Assembly: GCA_016204145.1 (NCBI GenBank)
Contig: JACQLK010000021.1
Coordinates: forward strand, 1 to 43,845
Direction of reading: 5' to 3'
Length of the DNA stretch: 43,845 nt
From: Candidatus Pacearchaeota archaeon
GTDB lineage: Archaea > Nanobdellota > Nanobdellia > Pacearchaeales > GW2011-AR1
A program made the position numbers and the translations under genes. Of this stretch, positions 7,912 through 16,935 are shown in pieces (position 1 is the stretch's first letter; each line of letters starts with the position of its first letter). The notes below the pieces were generated by a model. It did no database searches and was not told the origin of the DNA. It was given only the letters and a program-made list of their open reading frames with translations.

Positions 7912-9462
7912 TCACGCAGCTATTTTCTCGGTTTCATATTCTTTCCCAAACTGAACTATGTGCCCTATTACCGCTTTTATTCCCTTAAGGTTGTAAAAAA
8001 AATCTTGCATGTCTTTCATTCTCCCGGCTTGTCTCACTATATACCTCGGGTCCAGATATATTCTGTAATTCATCTGGCACAATCTTTTTACTTCATCGGG
8101 AGTCATTCCCGGCGTCTTGAAAACCGGTTCTGTCATATCGAATCTTTCGTAGTCCTTTGGATCAAACCTAAACCAACCTTTCTCCTTTCCCTCTTCATAT
8201 AGCGGTGTTCCCGGATAAGGAACTATGACTGTTGATTGCAGAATTTCCGCGTATCCCTTTGTCATTAGCGTTTTAGCGAGTCGAACCGTTTGCATTGCAT
8301 CCTCTTTTGTTTCCCAGGGATAGCCGACCATCATTGTCAAATGCACGGTAAGTCCGGCGAGAGTTGCATCTCTGCACGATGTAACGACTTCTGGAATTTT
8401 CGTTCCTTTGTCCAACTTGTCAATTGTTTTTTGACAGCCGGATTCCAATCCGTATTTCAGCAATCTAAATCCCGCCTCTTTCATCATTTTGTACTGCTCG
8501 AAATTCACGGCGCCGAATCTCATGTTGCACGAGTACATCACTTTTTTGTTGTATCCTGACTCAACCATTAATTTGCAGAATTTTTCAAGCCAAGGACCTA
8601 CTGTAATTGTTCCGCAATCGTCGAAAATTTCCTTTACTCCTATTTCATCCACCAAATATTTCACTTCTTTCATCACATTTTCCGGAGAACGAACTTTGAA
8701 TGTTCCCTTCGGATAAAGCGTGTGGTCCCAAACGCAGAAAGTGCATTTTCCATACCAGCAATCTCTTCCGCTCATAATGTAAGCAAGAGGCCTCCCCTTC
8801 AAATTAAATTCAATCTGATAATTTTGATTTTTCGTGAGTTTCCTGTCGATTATCGGAGCGTCGTCGAGCTTTCCTGTAAAATTGTATCTTCCGTTGTCGA
8901 CAATCTCATTTTTCTTGTTTCGATGCCAAACTCCTTGCGGAATTTTTTTTCCGTTTTTCAACGCGTCAAGCAATTCGCAAAATGCGAAGTCGTAATATCC
9001 TCCGCGAATCACAAAATCGACAGGAGAGTTTTCCATGCTCTCTCTTGCGTTGTATGAAACATGGTCGCCGCACATCGCTATTATTATGTTCGGAAACTTT
9101 TGCTTCAAATGTTTTATCGACTCCCAATGCTTTTTCACAACAGGCGCTTTTGTTTCGAAAAAGAAAACATCCGGTTTTTCATGTTCAAGCATTTTGTCAT
9201 AAGTCGCGGTATCCATATATTCGGAAACAGCATCGTGCCAAATCACGTTGTATCCTTTGTCGCGCGCCATTGTCGCCGCTGTTCCCATCGCGACTGGAAA
9301 CAAAAAAGACGCAACTTGAAAATATTGGAATTGCCTGTTCTGCGAAAGAAGCGCGGTTCCCTTCGCGGACTCGACAGGCGGATATCCGACAAGAACCTTG
9401 TTTATGCTTATCGGACTTCTTTTTTCTTCTCTGATTCTGGAAGAAACCGTTTTCTTAACCAT
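7912..9462 (-). CDS. B12-binding radical SAM protein with variant cysteine motif
   Basis: 516 residues from ATG 9462, chosen because a TATA box sits 25 nt upstream. The N-terminal half looks like a cobalamin-binding domain (CGDHVSYNARE near 131-141 replaces the common GGPH...P segment). The radical SAM motif reads SGRDCWYGKCTFC: C235, C240, C243, spaced CX4CX2C rather than CX3CX2C. The C-terminal part (YRIYLDPRYIVRQAGR) matches the tails of the other two radical SAM proteins in this window, so the three are paralogues. The small frameshifted membrane protein follows 7 nt downstream. The substrate is unknown. Confidence 0.88.
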   Translation of the reverse strand: MVKKTVSSRIREEKRSPISINKVLVGYPPVESAKGTALLSQNRQFQYFQVASFLFPVAMGTAATMARDKGYNVIWHDAVSEYMDTATYDKMLEHEKPDVFFFETKAPVVKKHWESIKHLKQKFPNIIIAMCGDHVSYNARESMENSPVDFVIRGGYYDFAFCELLDALKNGKKIPQGVWHRNKKNEIVDNGRYNFTGKLDDAPIIDRKLTKNQNYQIEFNLKGRPLAYIMSGRDCWYGKCTFCVWDHTLYPKGTFKVRSPENVMKEVKYLVDEIGVKEIFDDCGTITVGPWLEKFCKLMVESGYNKKVMYSCNMRFGAVNFEQYKMMKEAGFRLLKYGLESGCQKTIDKLDKGTKIPEVVTSCRDATLAGLTVHLTMMVGYPWETKEDAMQTVRLAKTLMTKGYAEILQSTVIVPYPGTPLYEEGKEKGWFRFDPKDYERFDMTEPVFKTPGMTPDEVKRLCQMNYRIYLDPRYIVRQAGRMKDMQDFFYNLKGIKAVIGHIVQFGKEYETEKIAA

Positions 9463-9482
9463 TGTTAACTTATGTTTTTCAA

Positions 9483-9491
9483 GTTTAAAAG
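9483..9491 (-). promoter_or_regulatory. TATA box for the radical SAM gene at 9462
   Basis: The minus strand reads CTTTTAAAC, centred about 25 nt before ATG 9462, which supports this internal start and a leaderless transcript. Confidence 0.55.
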
Positions 9492-9501
9492 TATTGTGCA
9501 A

Positions 9502-9663
9502 TTACTTCTTTGGTATTTCTTTTATAACTTTGACTTCGCACTCAAAACACTTCCATTCTCCGAGGTTTATGCTGGGGTCGTTTTCATGCTCGGTGCAATA
9601 TCTCAGGCCTTCGTAAAATCTTCCGCATTTCGGACACTGATAAAAATTTTGTTTTTTTGCCAT
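9502..9663 (-). CDS. Small zinc-ribbon protein
   Basis: This 53-residue gene is absent from the ORF track. ATG at 9663 gives MAKKQNFYQCPKCGRFYEG, then a CTEH segment and a second pair KCFECE near the end. CPxCG, a single C...H and CxxC are a typical one- or two-zinc ribbon arrangement. A TTTTTAAATTAA box lies about 24 nt upstream, so it has its own leaderless promoter, and it stops 39 nt before the radical SAM start. Role unknown; such short ribbons are often nucleic-acid or protein adaptors. Confidence 0.7.
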   Translation of the reverse strand: MAKKQNFYQCPKCGRFYEGLRYCTEHENDPSINLGEWKCFECEVKVIKEIPKK

Positions 9664-9730
9664 AATGTCTTTTGCCGTTTTTAATTTAAAAACTTATATT
9701 TTCACCCCGATGCTTTTTCCTGTAAAATTC

Positions 9731-9741
9731 CTTTTTATATA
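9731..9741 (+). promoter_or_regulatory. TATA box before the glycosyltransferase operon
   Basis: CTTTTTATATA is centred about 25 nt upstream of the ATG at 9760 rather than of the glycosyltransferase start at 9826. Transcription should therefore begin at or next to the short upstream ORF. Confidence 0.6.
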
Positions 9742-9759
9742 ACTCTGTTTTTAAACCTA

Positions 9760-9816
9760 ATGGAACCAATTCGCATAACTCCTTTAAAAGATATGCCATT
9801 TAAGAAATATTGTTAA
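9760..9816 (+). CDS. 18-codon upstream ORF ending inside the glycosyltransferase RBS
   Basis: ATG 9760 encodes MEPIRITPLKDMPFKKYC and stops with TAA at 9814-9816. The stop is embedded in the Shine-Dalgarno stretch TTAAAGGAG that serves the GT2 start at 9826. Given the TATA spacing, its ATG would be the first codon of a leaderless mRNA. It could couple or regulate translation of the glycosyltransferase, or be chance. Confidence 0.4.
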   Translation: MEPIRITPLKDMPFKKYC

Positions 9817-9825
9817 AGGAGATAT

Positions 9826-10521
9826 ATGATTAATTTGTCTTTAGTGATTCCCGCCCATAACGGAGAGAGGGTGATAAAAAAGTCAATAGAAGAATATTAT
9901 TCCACATTTTCAGAAATAACGAAAAATTTAGAGATTATCGTTGTATGCAACGGTTGTCGGGATGATACTTTTCTTGTTTGTACTCGTTTAAAAGATAAAT
10001 TTCCCATAAGAGTCATAGAGATACCTCAACGGGGAAAAGGTTATGCGTTAATAAAGGGATTTAACGAGGCAAAATACGACGTAATAGGATTTTTAGACGC
10101 AGACAACCCCTTTGAATTAAATAAAGTCGTTGAGATGATAAAACTCCTGGAGAATAATGATGTCGTCGTTGCTTCAAAATATCTTATGAAACAAATGAGG
10201 TTTCAGGATTCTTTATTGAGAAGGATTATCTCTTTATGCGGAGGGATTATCTCAAGAATGCTCTTTAATCTAAGAATAAGCGATACTCAAGCGGGAGCAA
10301 AATTCTTTAAAAGAGGGGTCTGGGATAAAATAAAGAGCAGGGATTTTGTTTGCAATGGATTTGATTTTGATATAGAATTTTTATACCTCTCCCAGAAAAC
10401 ATCTTTTAAAATAGCGGAGTTCTACATCCCCCTCCATAGGTATGAGGGCTTCAGCACCTTTCGATTGAAATATCTTCCAGGAATGCTTAAAAGGTTATTA
10501 AAATTAAGATTTTTGAGATGA
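9826..10521 (+). CDS. Family 2 glycosyltransferase (dolichyl-phosphate sugar synthase-like)
   Basis: 231 residues with a GT-A fold: an N-terminal LSLVIPAHNGE, then VVCNGCRDDT, and the metal/nucleotide-sugar motif FLDADNPF (D91, D93). It has no C-terminal membrane helices. It resembles soluble dolichyl-phosphate mannose/glucose synthases that load a sugar on a lipid carrier for extracytoplasmic glycosylation; the exact sugar is not predictable. An AAAGGAGAT ribosome-binding site precedes ATG 9826. It overlaps the deacetylase gene by 4 nt (ATGA), so the two are co-translated. Confidence 0.85.
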   Translation: MINLSLVIPAHNGERVIKKSIEEYYSTFSEITKNLEIIVVCNGCRDDTFLVCTRLKDKFPIRVIEIPQRGKGYALIKGFNEAKYDVIGFLDADNPFELNKVVEMIKLLENNDVVVASKYLMKQMRFQDSLLRRIISLCGGIISRMLFNLRISDTQAGAKFFKRGVWDKIKSRDFVCNGFDFDIEFLYLSQKTSFKIAEFYIPLHRYEGFSTFRLKYLPGMLKRLLKLRFLR

Positions 10522-11303
10522 AAAAAACTCTGCTGACTATCGACGTCGAGGAATTTGATTTGCCGAGAGAGTATGGCGTTGACATAACCGATGAACAAAT
10601 GTATAATGTCTCAAAAGAGGGCCTTTTTAATATTGTAAATTTATTAAAGAGATATTCTATCAAAGCAACTTTTTTTGTGACTGCAAATTTTGCAATGAAA
10701 TATCCTCGCTTGTTGATAAATTTAGATAAAGACGGACACGAGATTGCAAGCCACGGGTACAGTCATTCCTCCATGGATCAAAGTTTTAATCAGATAAAAA
10801 ATTCTAAATCTGAACTAGAAAGGATAATAAAAAGAAAAATAATGGGCTATAGGGCGCCAAGATTTAATATGTCTGATTTCAAGGAATTGTCTGATATGGG
10901 GTTTAATTACGACTCTTCAATTCATCCGACATTTATCCCCGGAAGATATAACAATCTTTCTAAGCCCAGAAACCCCTATAAAATAGGCGACATCTTGGAA
11001 ATCCCTCCTTCCGTCTTGCCGTTTATCAGGTTGCCTATTTTCTGGCTGGCTTTCAAGAATTTTCCGAGATTCTATCAAAATATCTTCACTGAAGCAAATT
11101 TTCTCTCGTCGGAATATCTAATGCTGGTGTTTCATTCTTGGGAATTTGCCGATCTTAAGGACATAAAAATTCCCGGGTTTATTAAAAAAAAACACGGAAG
11201 CGAAATGACAAAATTATTAGAGGAATATATCGCCGGATATAAAGAAAAATATCCTTTTGATACGATTTTTAATTGGATTAATGGGGAGAAACTTCTGGAT
11301 TAG
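10518..11303 (+). CDS. Polysaccharide deacetylase (NodB-like)
   Basis: 261 residues in the carbohydrate esterase 4 fold. It begins TIDVEEFD (catalytic/metal Asp), has IASHGYSHSS (H79 and H83 as metal ligands), GYRAPRF, and a late MLVFHSWEF with the conserved histidine. It would remove acetyl groups from N-acetyl sugars of a surface or lipid-linked glycan. There is no signal peptide, so it should act on the cytoplasmic side. It is ATGA-coupled to the GT2 gene. Its 3' end overlaps the convergent GT2 gene on the minus strand by 26 nt. Confidence 0.85.
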   Translation: MKKTLLTIDVEEFDLPREYGVDITDEQMYNVSKEGLFNIVNLLKRYSIKATFFVTANFAMKYPRLLINLDKDGHEIASHGYSHSSMDQSFNQIKNSKSELERIIKRKIMGYRAPRFNMSDFKELSDMGFNYDSSIHPTFIPGRYNNLSKPRNPYKIGDILEIPPSVLPFIRLPIFWLAFKNFPRFYQNIFTEANFLSSEYLMLVFHSWEFADLKDIKIPGFIKKKHGSEMTKLLEEYIAGYKEKYPFDTIFNWINGEKLLD

Positions 11304-12246
11304 TCGGGCGTTTTAAAGAAATGCCCTGCAAATAACCGAGGCCGTACGAAAAATGCGTTAAAATACCGGTAATTGTTACTAGTAAAGTAACCTTAAAATC
11401 TTCGTGGATGCTTGTAAGAAAAATTATTGAGAAATAAAATAAAATAAAAAACAAAAGAAGTTTTCTAATGAGGGGATTATAACCCGCCAGGATAATAAAT
11501 GAAAGCAGTCCGATTATGAATAAACTTAAAATAGAGTAATAAATTTTGTCAAATGAAAAATCCTTTTTAGTCAGCCAAGCAATGTCTCTTCCGTAAACAA
11601 ACATTTGTTTTAAATGTTTTTTTAAAGTGTCTCTTCTGTGATGGTAAACGACAACATCTGGGGCATACATTACTTTGTAACCTTTTTTTATGGCATTAAA
11701 GCAAAATTCAGAATCTTCCGCGGTTAAAAAAGAAGAGTCGTATTCCGAGGAAGCGTTTCTTCTCGATATATAATTGCAGGAAGGGAGTTCTTTTACAAAC
11801 CCTCGTTTTGCTGTTTTATATCTTATGCAAGCCATTCCGCTAACAAGAAGATTAGATAGCGTATACCCTGAAATTCTCTCCCAGATATTGGCGTTTTCAG
11901 GAGTTAGGTTTGGTCCTCCGACAATGCCGATATTGTCGTCTTCAAAGCACTTAATTGCATTTTTTAACCAGTCCCTTGTTGGATAAGCGTCAGAATCAAT
12001 AAACGCAAAAAATTCTCCTTTGGCGCTTTTCATCCCGATGTTTCTTTTTGAAGAGGGTTTGATTTCGCCAGTGACTATAAATTTTATTTTTTTATCGGAA
12101 AATTCCTTTGGTTTGTTTTTATAAATTTCATCGCTCAAAACTAAAATTTCATAGTCGGAATAATCCAAATCTAAACATTTTCTAATGCACATTTCCGTCA
12201 TTAAATCAACTCTTTTACACGGTATTATAATGCTAATTTTTTTCAT
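11278..12246 (-). CDS. Family 2 glycosyltransferase with C-terminal membrane segments
   Basis: 322 residues. The GT-A core begins ISIIIPCKR and has AFIDSDAYPT (D84, D86 metal motif) and TAEDSEFCF (acid/acceptor region). Two hydrophobic helices follow near 240-290 (IYYSILSLFIIGLLSFIILA and LLLFFILFYFSIIFL), anchoring it in the membrane. It overlaps the flippase-like gene by 14 nt and is last in the minus-strand series after the GlcNAc-1-P transferase-like enzyme, so it probably extends the same lipid-linked glycan. Confidence 0.85.
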   Translation of the reverse strand: MKKISIIIPCKRVDLMTEMCIRKCLDLDYSDYEILVLSDEIYKNKPKEFSDKKIKFIVTGEIKPSSKRNIGMKSAKGEFFAFIDSDAYPTRDWLKNAIKCFEDDNIGIVGGPNLTPENANIWERISGYTLSNLLVSGMACIRYKTAKRGFVKELPSCNYISRRNASSEYDSSFLTAEDSEFCFNAIKKGYKVMYAPDVVVYHHRRDTLKKHLKQMFVYGRDIAWLTKKDFSFDKIYYSILSLFIIGLLSFIILAGYNPLIRKLLLFFILFYFSIIFLTSIHEDFKVTLLVTITGILTHFSYGLGYLQGISLKRPTNPEVSPH

Positions 12247-13177
12247 TTTTTTCTTTATTTTTGAGGATTAAAAGCATTCCTATGATTGCAGGAAAGATTC
12301 CGTTTATTACAAGATTTATAAGCGACATTGAGAAAATTTTCGTCGCGCTTATTCCCAAAAGGCCGAACAAGCTTATCATCGCCGCCTCTCTTGTTCCGAG
12401 CCCGTTTATCGTTATCGGAATTTGTCCGATAAAAGTCGTTATCGGCATGAACAAAAGGAAATAAAAGAAAGATGTTTTTATGCCGACGGACAGCCCTATA
12501 AAAAAGAAAACGGAATAAAGAATTATCCAATTTGCCATGCTTAACATAAGGAACAGGACGAAATATTTTTTTTCAGGCGCGCTTTCATAAAAGGAATAAA
12601 ATCCGTCTTTCGCGGTTTCCTTTATTTTTTTTGGCAAAAATTTTAAGTAAAATATTCTCAGAATTGATTTGGCTCTTTCCCTGTCAAGAAAAATAACCGT
12701 AAAAATTAGAATAACAAAAAATCCGCCAATGGCATAATAAAAATAAGTCATTGAAAGGATGCTCCTGAGAACAAAACTTGAAACGATCATTAAAATTATC
12801 AGGGAACTGAGGTCGAGGATTTTTTCAAGAACATAATTGCTTGCGGTTTTTCCGAGTTTGTTGTTATTGATGTCTTTTAGATATTCTATTCTAATCACGC
12901 TCCCGATTCTTGATGGGGTCACAAATCCGTAAAATCCGGACATCATGTTGATTTTTACGGCTTGGCTGAAACCGACATTTATGCCCTGTTTTTTTGCGAC
13001 AAAAAACCATTTCAAGGTTGACGTGAAAAACGAAACAAGAACAAGGAATATTGCGACAAAAAGAAAAAACAAATCCGCGTTTTTAATTTCGTTCAAGATG
13101 TTTGCAGCGTCTAGTTTAAAGAGCAGATACAGGAATATCGCAATTCCCACCATCGGAAGATATTTTTTTATCCTCAT
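12233..13177 (-). CDS. Lysylphosphatidylglycerol synthase TM region / UPF0104-like membrane protein
   Basis: 314 residues with about eight transmembrane helices and the family features SGFYGFVTPSRIGSVIR (about 85-101) and PITINGLGTREAAMI (about 256-270). This flippase-like family is common beside archaeal glycosyltransferases and may help move or shape a lipid-linked intermediate, but the biochemical role is not established. It starts 1 nt after the GlcNAc-1-P transferase-like gene, in one operon with it and the GT2. Confidence 0.85.
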   Translation of the reverse strand: MRIKKYLPMVGIAIFLYLLFKLDAANILNEIKNADLFFLFVAIFLVLVSFFTSTLKWFFVAKKQGINVGFSQAVKINMMSGFYGFVTPSRIGSVIRIEYLKDINNNKLGKTASNYVLEKILDLSSLIILMIVSSFVLRSILSMTYFYYAIGGFFVILIFTVIFLDRERAKSILRIFYLKFLPKKIKETAKDGFYSFYESAPEKKYFVLFLMLSMANWIILYSVFFFIGLSVGIKTSFFYFLLFMPITTFIGQIPITINGLGTREAAMISLFGLLGISATKIFSMSLINLVINGIFPAIIGMLLILKNKEKNEKN

Positions 13178-13178
13178 T

Positions 13179-14177
13179 TTACAGTTCCCCTCCGAATAAA
13201 ACGAATCCGACGAGGATTATTGTTATTTGAAATAAATTTATCAAATACACGACATCTTTTTCATAGACCTTCCCGCTTGGTTTTATTTTTTTAAGAATTA
13301 ACAGCGACAAATGCGTCAGGCCGTAAATTTTTTCATATGGAAGTTCTAAGCTTCCGTCTTTTTCCAGCTTGGCGAAACTTTGTTTTTTCAATTTTCCCCG
13401 GCATTTCAGAAAAGTTTCCATAATGTAGGGGATGAAAAAGAAAACCGCGATTTTTTCTACGTTTCCCAATATTGCAACGCAGGCTATTACGGCCCCGACG
13501 GAATATGTCATTACGTCGCCTGGAAAAACTTCCGAGGGGTATTTGCTGTAAATGTAAAATGCCGCCAGGCAAAAAACCAGGATTATGCAAATAAGGCTCA
13601 GCCATGTGCTTCCCGAGAGCCATGTTGCAACGGACAACGCGGACAAAACCAAAATTCCTTGGCTTGTTTCCAACCCGTTCATGCCCGCAAGAAAATTAAA
13701 AGTTGCGGATGCTCCGACAATTCCCAATGGAATAAAAAACAAGGGATAAAACAATCCTAATTCAACTCCAAGCATTTCGCTTTCTCCCGCATTTATCACC
13801 ATCAAAGGAACTGCCGCAAAAACGAGAAGAATTATCCTGAATCTTGCGGATAATCCGCCCCTCACCCAGCCAAAGATATCGTCGACAAATCCTATCAATC
13901 CTGCAATCAGCACCGTTGTTAGCATGGCAAATATTTCAATAGTTACAGCGTTTGTGCCGAGGACAAACGTTTTTATCGCAATATAAACAAGGACTCCCAA
14001 AACAAAACTCATTAAAACAATAATGCCTCCGGATCCGGCGACATCTCTCGGATGCCCTAATTTGTGCATGTCTTCCCAAATCAATTCAATTTGTCTGGCT
14101 TTCCTTATCCAAAAAGGAGTAAAAAAAAGTGTGGCAAAAAAACCCATAATTATCGGAATTATTAAAAGCGGTTCCAT
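13179..14177 (-). CDS. UDP-GlcNAc:polyprenyl-phosphate GlcNAc-1-phosphate transferase-like (GT4/AglH type)
   Basis: 332 residues, about ten helices. Hallmarks of the MraY/WecA/DPAGT1 family are present: GFVDDIFG (D99, D100, Mg2+), NFLAGMNGLE (nucleotide loop) and FPGDVMTYSVGA (late catalytic Asp). It would transfer a HexNAc-1-phosphate to dolichyl phosphate, the first step of archaeal N-glycan assembly. It begins 1 nt after the AglB stop, so glycan initiation and transfer to protein are encoded together. Confidence 0.87.
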   Translation of the reverse strand: MEPLLIIPIIMGFFATLFFTPFWIRKARQIELIWEDMHKLGHPRDVAGSGGIIVLMSFVLGVLVYIAIKTFVLGTNAVTIEIFAMLTTVLIAGLIGFVDDIFGWVRGGLSARFRIILLVFAAVPLMVINAGESEMLGVELGLFYPLFFIPLGIVGASATFNFLAGMNGLETSQGILVLSALSVATWLSGSTWLSLICIILVFCLAAFYIYSKYPSEVFPGDVMTYSVGAVIACVAILGNVEKIAVFFFIPYIMETFLKCRGKLKKQSFAKLEKDGSLELPYEKIYGLTHLSLLILKKIKPSGKVYEKDVVYLINLFQITIILVGFVLFGGEL

Positions 14178-14178
14178 T

Positions 14179-16890
14179 TTAATATTCTCCGAATTTTGGC
14201 GTGTCCAATTCCGGATCGGGGTAATCTGTGCTTAAATACTGCGGATTGGTTTTTACTCCGTCGGGATATTTTATTTCCCATATTTTTATCGGTCCTTGGA
14301 ATCCTTGGAAATAAACAAACTCCCCGATGTCAATATTTTGCTGTTTCAAATTGTCGATGAAAAGATTGCTTTCCGTATGTGCGAGTTTGAAATAATCCGA
14401 CTTTTGGTCAAATAAATAAAACTGCGCCAGATTTGAATGAACAACCCTCGGACTCAAGTAAAACATTGCCCCAAAATTGTTTATTTGCCCCTGCCCGCTT
14501 TCTGTCTGTACCTTCGGGAAGACAAAGACTCCCGCGTCGATTCCGGAATTGAAATCATAAAGATTGTTGTTTATGTAAGCGTATCTCAATTTCTCTTCAT
14601 ATTGTTTTCCGTTGTAAACAAATATTATGCGCGGCTGGATTACCGCCGAATCGTTTGTAGTCAAAATAATCGCCCCAATTCCCGCCATTTTTCTCGGAAG
14701 CAGAATTTCTTTTCCATCGCTGTTTATTAAAACGTCCGAGTCGGTCGAAAATCCCGCGGGATAAATGTAATTTGTTTCATTTCCGTTTTTTCTTGTTTGT
14801 TGCGCATCCATCAATAAAGTGGGAATGTACGAGATTCTGTCATAATCCAAATCAGAGCCGATGCTTGAGAAAGCGGCATATTTTCCTATTTCCGTAGAGT
14901 CAATCAAAAGATGAGTTGCATTATGGGTGTACAAATAATCCATTGTGTCCTTGATGTTTTTAGTCGGATTTGTCAAAACCAGTCGTCCCATGTAATAATC
15001 CCACGAGCCCATTGCGTTTCCTCCGTCGAGAATTGTCGCCCTGTTTCCGATGCTCTGAACCCAATATCCGTAATCCCACCAGTGCGCAAAAACCGCGTTT
15101 TCACTTGTGTTTTCTCGAACCCAAGACATTGCTTTCTGCCACTGGAAATTATAAGCGCTCGGCGCGTAATTTGAGCCCATGTTCACGTCTGATTTGTAAT
15201 AAACCCAGAGCGTAAATACCGAAGAGAGAACAAGTATCGCAACAATGCAGCCGAGGAAAAATTTCATCATGTCTTCTTTTTCCGCGAAATATCTCTTGGA
15301 GGAAATTACAACAAGGAAAGCGATTGCAATAGGGCTTATCAATCCAAGCGACATCATCAGCCGTATCCCCGACCTTGCTCCGATTATTCCGAGCGTCAAG
15401 ACAATGAAATAGAGAATGTATGCGAAATCAAATTCCTCGAATATGTTTGACTCATTTTTTTTATGAACGTAATAATAGCGTCCGAAAGTTGCGACAAAAA
15501 AAATCAATCCTCCAAAATAAATCAAAACGCTCAATCCGCTCGAGCCGTTTAAATTCCCGCCGCTTGAATATTTGCTGAAAATCAGTCCCGCAAGAAAAAC
15601 AAAATAGCCGAATGTCAAAATAATTTTTTCTTTCTTTTCCATTTTTTCTATCATCCTGTTGAATAAAACTATCGCTCCCGTGAAAAAAAGCCAGAAAAAC
15701 AAGGGGATTTCCTTGAAAACAGGGCCGAAATTCTCCTTCCAGTCGTTTATGAAATACGGCTGCTTGTTCTCCGCGACGGTCATCCCGAATCTGCTCGTTT
15801 GCGGATTTATGAGGGAACTTGTCACTTCCCTTATTTGTCCGAATATAAAATCAGGCCCTAAAATAATCGTCACGATTGTTAATAAAACAAAAATTGAAAT
15901 TATCGCCGAAAAAAGCTCTTTTGGAATATTTGTCTTTTTTCTGATTTCCTCGATTTTTCCAAATCTCATGAAAATAAGGCCGAAAATTATAATGAATAAA
16001 ACGCCAATTGCAAATCCCGTGGATGTCGACATTGCAAGGTTCAACGGAGAGTATCTCGTTGAGAAAGGCGTCATAAATGCAAAAGACGATATCAACCAGA
16101 CAAAATAAATTGTGATTTCATCTCTTTTCACCTTGCCGAGAAGAAACGCAAAAAATACCGCGGTTGGAATTGAGAAAAATACAAAGATAACCCCCCCCCA
16201 AACAAGGGCCATTAAAGCGGTTGAAATTCCCGCAAAAAATCCGAGGATTATTTTATTTCTAAATTTTTCCGATGTCGTCGCTTCAAGATAGAGGTAAAAC
16301 GCAAGGAACATGAATCCGAAAGCGACCGACTCTTTCTCGGGAATCCCGGCGATGGATCTTGGAAGCCAAGAGGGCACGAGGACGAAAAACGCGGTTGCAA
16401 TGAGCGCGATTATGTTTTTCGTCTCGCTGTTTTCCCGGTAAAATATTTTTCTCGCAAAAAGGAAAAACGCGATTGCGGTGAATACGAACATTATCACGGG
16501 AAACCAAATTGCCGCATAAGTAACGCTGACGCTTTTGTCAAAGAAATGGAAAACGTCGTAAAACCACGCCATCATGTAAGAAAGCAATTTCATTTCTCCG
16601 GCAGTGTCGTATCCGACCGGAATATACCTCATCGCGTCGTGCGCCATGAGCGTTCCGTGCTCGACGATATATTTCGCCCATCTTAAAAACAAATAAGGGT
16701 CCAAATCAGGGGCAAGGGTCCAGTCGTTTGTCGTTATGTCCCTGAGTTTTGAAATGTTAAGCGTTCTCACATAAAATCCGGCGTAAATTACCGCAGATAG
16801 GACTATGTAATATATCCATTCTTTTTTTTGTTTTAAAAAAGACAGAACGCGTTCCTTTCTCTTTTCAATCGTCTCTTCAGAATGTTCCAT
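14179..16890 (-). CDS. aglB: Oligosaccharyltransferase STT3/AglB
   Basis: 903 residues: about 13 N-terminal transmembrane helices and a large C-terminal extracytoplasmic domain. The first catalytic acidic motif is in LAPDLDPYLFLRW (about 63-65). The acceptor sequon-recognition motif is HWWDYGYWVQS (WWDYG near 603), followed by a DYLYTHNATHLLIDS stretch that may carry the DK/MI-type element. It transfers a lipid-linked glycan to Asn in N-X-S/T sequons outside the cell; several sequons occur in the secreted protein at 18066. It leads the minus-strand operon with the GlcNAc-1-P transferase, flippase-like and GT2 genes. Confidence 0.95.
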   Translation of the reverse strand: MEHSEETIEKRKERVLSFLKQKKEWIYYIVLSAVIYAGFYVRTLNISKLRDITTNDWTLAPDLDPYLFLRWAKYIVEHGTLMAHDAMRYIPVGYDTAGEMKLLSYMMAWFYDVFHFFDKSVSVTYAAIWFPVIMFVFTAIAFFLFARKIFYRENSETKNIIALIATAFFVLVPSWLPRSIAGIPEKESVAFGFMFLAFYLYLEATTSEKFRNKIILGFFAGISTALMALVWGGVIFVFFSIPTAVFFAFLLGKVKRDEITIYFVWLISSFAFMTPFSTRYSPLNLAMSTSTGFAIGVLFIIIFGLIFMRFGKIEEIRKKTNIPKELFSAIISIFVLLTIVTIILGPDFIFGQIREVTSSLINPQTSRFGMTVAENKQPYFINDWKENFGPVFKEIPLFFWLFFTGAIVLFNRMIEKMEKKEKIILTFGYFVFLAGLIFSKYSSGGNLNGSSGLSVLIYFGGLIFFVATFGRYYYVHKKNESNIFEEFDFAYILYFIVLTLGIIGARSGIRLMMSLGLISPIAIAFLVVISSKRYFAEKEDMMKFFLGCIVAILVLSSVFTLWVYYKSDVNMGSNYAPSAYNFQWQKAMSWVRENTSENAVFAHWWDYGYWVQSIGNRATILDGGNAMGSWDYYMGRLVLTNPTKNIKDTMDYLYTHNATHLLIDSTEIGKYAAFSSIGSDLDYDRISYIPTLLMDAQQTRKNGNETNYIYPAGFSTDSDVLINSDGKEILLPRKMAGIGAIILTTNDSAVIQPRIIFVYNGKQYEEKLRYAYINNNLYDFNSGIDAGVFVFPKVQTESGQGQINNFGAMFYLSPRVVHSNLAQFYLFDQKSDYFKLAHTESNLFIDNLKQQNIDIGEFVYFQGFQGPIKIWEIKYPDGVKTNPQYLSTDYPDPELDTPKFGEY

Positions 16891-16916
16891 TTCAGTTCAG
16901 AATGTTAAAAAATAAT

Positions 16917-16928
16917 TATATATAAAGG
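16917..16928 (-). promoter_or_regulatory. TATA box of the aglB glycosylation operon
   Basis: The minus strand reads CCTTTATATATA, about 30 nt before ATG 16890. It would drive aglB and the three downstream glycan genes. Confidence 0.55.
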
Positions 16929-16935
16929 TTCTGAA

